Source of the DNA: an uncultured Aquimarina sp.
GTDB taxonomy: Bacteria > Bacteroidota > Bacteroidia > Flavobacteriales > Flavobacteriaceae
NCBI GenBank assembly: GCA_947489685.1
Contig: CANLEM010000001.1
Coordinates: 434,001 to 498,000 of the forward strand
Reading direction: 5' to 3'
Length of the DNA stretch: 64,000 nt
The notes below the pieces were generated by a model that was not told where the DNA came from, ran no database searches, and saw only the letters and a program-made list of their open reading frames with translations. A program made the position numbers and the translations under genes. Shown here piece by piece: positions 61,731-64,000 of the stretch. Numbering within the stretch: position 1 is the first letter of the stretch; every line of letters starts with the position of its first letter.

Positions 61731-61785
61731 CAAAATAGTAAAATACCCGATTGTATAATAGTTATTGGTCAAATTAACTATTTTG
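61731..61785. promoter_or_regulatory. 9-bp inverted repeat in the Crp/epimerase divergent promoter
   Basis: CAAAATAGT (61731-61739) and ACTATTTTG (61777-61785) are exact reverse complements. A third half-site AATAGTT lies in between (61757-61763). Candidate operator for the Crp/Fnr-type protein. Confidence 0.5.
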
Positions 61786-61845
61786 CCACTTCAATATTAC
61801 AAAGGCAGAATAGTGTTTCTGCTTTTGTAAGCGAAAGTCTGGATT

Positions 61846-62856
61846 ATGTCAAAAATTGGAATTATTGGAGCCACAGGAATGTTAGGCCATCATACCGCTA
61901 AGGCCGTACTTCAATCGGGCAAACATGAGTTGGTAGTGATACATCGGGAGTCTTCCAATTTGGCCAACATTCAAGACCTTGAGTTTGAAAGCAAAATAGG
62001 CGACCTCACAGACAGGCTGAGCTTGTTCAAAGCCTTTGAAGGTCTAGATTATGTAATGAACTGTGGTGCTTATTATCCAACAACACCCAAACCTATAAAT
62101 GAAGAATTAGATATTGCCGAGAACCAGACTGCAAATTTCATTACGGCTGTAAAAAATAGTGAAGTAAAAAAAGGGCTGTACTTGGGTGGTGCTATCGCAA
62201 TACCCAAATCCAAGAATGGCCCGGGGGACGAATCCCTTACATATGAGGATGGACCTTCAAATACATCGGCTTATGCGCAGGTAAAGTTTCTGATGGACAA
62301 AAGAGTAAGGGAAGCGGGGAAAAACGGAATTCCCATTGTGGTGGGGATTCCTCCGATGACCTTTGGTGAATATGACTATGGGCCAACCACAGGTCGCTTA
62401 ATCGTACACACTTTGAACCAGACCATACCCGGCTATGTTGGTGGCGACCGTAACGTGGTGTATGCAGGTGATGCTGGAAGAGGGATGTTGTTAGCCTGTT
62501 TAAAGGGAACACCTGGTGAACGCTATCTTATTACGGGTACAAACATCAATATGACCGATTTGATTCAAAAAATATGTGAGATTGGTGGAATTTCAGAAGT
62601 GCCTCGGAAAGTCCCATTAGGAATGGCCAAGATGTTATCCAAAGTCAAAATGGCCAAGTACAAATGGTTTGGTGGTGAGTTGCCCTTGCTTGACGAAACT
62701 GCGATTGCAGTGATGTCTGCTGGACAGTTTTTAGATGGCTCAAAAGCAAAAAAAGAATTAGGTTATGAACCTGAAGTGTCTGTTGATGAAATGATTCAGA
62801 GAACAATTGATTGGTTTAATAGTGAAGGTTATATTAATATGAAAAGTCAAACTTGA
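61846..62856 (+). CDS. NAD(P)-dependent epimerase/dehydratase-like oxidoreductase
   Basis: A 336-residue extended-SDR protein. The Rossmann motif is GIIGATGMLGHHT, and the Y-x3-K pair is in SAYAQVKFLMDK. Substrate and reaction are not predictable, but a reductase for a small carbonyl compound or a dihydroflavonol-reductase-like role is possible. It is divergent from the Crp/Fnr gene and converges with the integrase gene. Confidence 0.83.
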   Translation: MSKIGIIGATGMLGHHTAKAVLQSGKHELVVIHRESSNLANIQDLEFESKIGDLTDRLSLFKAFEGLDYVMNCGAYYPTTPKPINEELDIAENQTANFITAVKNSEVKKGLYLGGAIAIPKSKNGPGDESLTYEDGPSNTSAYAQVKFLMDKRVREAGKNGIPIVVGIPPMTFGEYDYGPTTGRLIVHTLNQTIPGYVGGDRNVVYAGDAGRGMLLACLKGTPGERYLITGTNINMTDLIQKICEIGGISEVPRKVPLGMAKMLSKVKMAKYKWFGGELPLLDETAIAVMSAGQFLDGSKAKKELGYEPEVSVDEMIQRTIDWFNSEGYINMKSQT

Positions 62857-62859
62857 TTT

Positions 62860-64000
62860 TTAGAAATTAATAACGCTCTCTAAAGCATCATCTGCCTCTT
62901 TATGAATGAAGTTTGCCTGATAGCTAATGGTCGTTTTTAAATCGCTGTGTCGGTAGAGTTTTTGAAGCATTTTAATTGGGATTTTATCTTCGGATAAATT
63001 TCCAAAACTATGACGAGCAATGTGCATCGTCACTTTCTTCTTAATTTTTGCTTTCTTGGCAACTTCAACTAGGTATTTGTTGAGTTTTTTGGTTGCCGTT
63101 TTGGTCTTGGCATAAACATCCTTAGCATTTTTAAGGTTAGCTTTTTTCAATTCTGGAAAGACGAAATCTTCATCACTTTGTTTGGTAGTTCTATAATAGT
63201 CCAAGATAGATAATGCCTTCTCAGGAATTTTAAGGGAAAGCAATTTTGAGTTTTTGTTCATTCTGTAGTGCAATCTTTCGTCATAAATATCAGACCATCT
63301 TATTTCAAGAACATCCGCAGCCCTAATGCCCGCAAAATAAAAACTGAATAACCAAACATTTCGTGCGTGAGTTTCACTATCAGTTAGATTTTTTACGTTT
63401 TCAAAAGCTATTATATCATTCTTATTGAGCCCTATTTTTTCAGTTTCTGGAAACTTAATTCTAATTTTGTCAGAACCGAATGGATAAAGCTTTCTATCTA
63501 CTAAACCCATTTTTATGGCCCTGTTATAAATAGTTCTAATAACAACAAGATTGTTTACTACTGACCTTTCTGAGAGATTAAACTCTTTTTTTAAATATAT
63601 CTTAAACTTTCTCAAAAATGGCTCGTCAATTTCAGGGAAAGTCAATTGTTTAGATTTATTAAAGTTCATGAGATGGTTTACTCGGACTTTATCTGCGGAA
63701 AGTTGGGCAAGTTTATTATTTGCTTCAAGTTCAAAAAGAAAATCATTTGCAACTTCATAAAAAGTACTGGATTTAGATTTGGAATATAGAGACTCCTTAA
63801 TCTGATTTGCTGAATAGTCTTTTTTATCAGACTGTAAATCAACAAGCGCTTTATTGGCCTCTAATAATTTTGTAGCCAACAAATTATTCAATCTTACTGA
63901 ATTTGTATTAGACTTCTTGACTCGTGATTTATTTTCGTCCCAATCCTTCAAATCAATATAGTGACCTATGTAGTGATATGTGGATTTTCGATTTTTAGTA
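62860..64000 (-). CDS. Tyrosine recombinase/integrase of the ICE (N-terminus beyond window)
   Basis: About 380 codons are visible; the frame is open through 64000, so the true start lies outside. A TTG-start reading at 63951 is not convincing. Catalytic residues are visible: Arg in FAGIRAADVLEIRW, H-x-x-R in MHIARHSFGN, His in LYRHSDLKTTISY with the Tyr nucleophile at its end. The N-terminal core-binding and arm-binding domains are typical of ICE integrases of Bacteroidota. It is the last gene visible on the element and is expected to act on the tRNA-Leu attachment site. Confidence 0.88.
   Translation of the reverse strand, partial: TKNRKSTYHYIGHYIDLKDWDENKSRVKKSNTNSVRLNNLLATKLLEANKALVDLQSDKKDYSANQIKESLYSKSKSSTFYEVANDFLFELEANNKLAQLSADKVRVNHLMNFNKSKQLTFPEIDEPFLRKFKIYLKKEFNLSERSVVNNLVVIRTIYNRAIKMGLVDRKLYPFGSDKIRIKFPETEKIGLNKNDIIAFENVKNLTDSETHARNVWLFSFYFAGIRAADVLEIRWSDIYDERLHYRMNKNSKLLSLKIPEKALSILDYYRTTKQSDEDFVFPELKKANLKNAKDVYAKTKTATKKLNKYLVEVAKKAKIKKKVTMHIARHSFGNLSEDKIPIKMLQKLYRHSDLKTTISYQANFIHKEADDALESVINF

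Noticed and set aside
1..64000. CRISPR array, rRNA genes or insertion sequences
   Set aside because: No regularly spaced repeat array, no rRNA-like sequence and no transposase were seen; the IstB-like ATPase at 31627 is not next to an IstA transposase.

Overview
The window looks like a chromosomal segment of a marine-type Flavobacteriaceae (Bacteroidota). The evidence is low G+C, TAnnTTTG-type promoters, few Shine-Dalgarno sequences, a Bacteroidetes-style tra set (TraE, F, G, J, K, M, N), RteC and BfmA/BtgA mobilization proteins, and flavobacterial versions of serS, ribF, pth, rplY and prs. No species can be assigned from sequence reading alone.

Layout. (1) 1-7.6 kb is ordinary chromosome: the serS start, an outer-membrane barrel protein, an M23 peptidase, then HTTM protein, ribF, pth, rplY and prs on the minus strand. 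(2) At 7.67-7.81 kb lie a truncated tRNA-Leu and an intact tRNA-Leu(CAA). From there to the right edge the DNA reads as one integrative and conjugative element (ICE). Its tyrosine integrase runs off the window at 64000, so the right attachment site is not seen. (3) 7.8-13.2 kb holds a repeat-rich left end, ssb, a RadC/JAB protein, a candidate oriT, BfmA, relaxase and a coupling protein with an in-frame TAG near its end. (4) 13.2-17.9 kb is a Gabija-type defence pair (GajA, GajB) plus a candidate accessory nuclease. (5) 18-25.1 kb is a compact T4SS operon, followed by a divergent cell-wall amidase. (6) 26.1-31.6 kb is a five-gene, overlapping cassette: small HTH regulator, protein with two GHKL ATPase domains (MORC/Hsp90-like plus histidine kinase), stand-alone receiver, HNH nuclease and N6-adenine DNA methyltransferase. 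I do not recognise it as a named defence system; it is the best candidate for something undescribed. (7) 31.6-36.1 kb is element maintenance and control: DnaC-like ATPase, winged-helix-like protein, excisionase-like HTH, RteC, membrane LuxR and a small asparaginase-domain protein. (8) 36.3-62.9 kb is metabolic cargo: an amidohydrolase/DoxX/DMT/tyrosinase/SCO/NhaA operon, OmpLA-type phospholipase, paired isochorismatase-like and pirin proteins, several DoxX and SnoaL-like proteins, an Asp-nucleophile alpha/beta hydrolase, MFS pump, SRPBCC protein and epimerase. Its regulators are a giant multi-GAF sigma-54 activator, an AraC protein and a Crp/Fnr protein.

How it fits together (inference). The element carries its own transfer machinery and two separate anti-phage or anti-DNA modules in slots between conjugation blocks. 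Its large payload looks like handling of phenolic, quinone or other electrophilic compounds and membrane or oxidative stress. The substrate is not identifiable from sequence alone.
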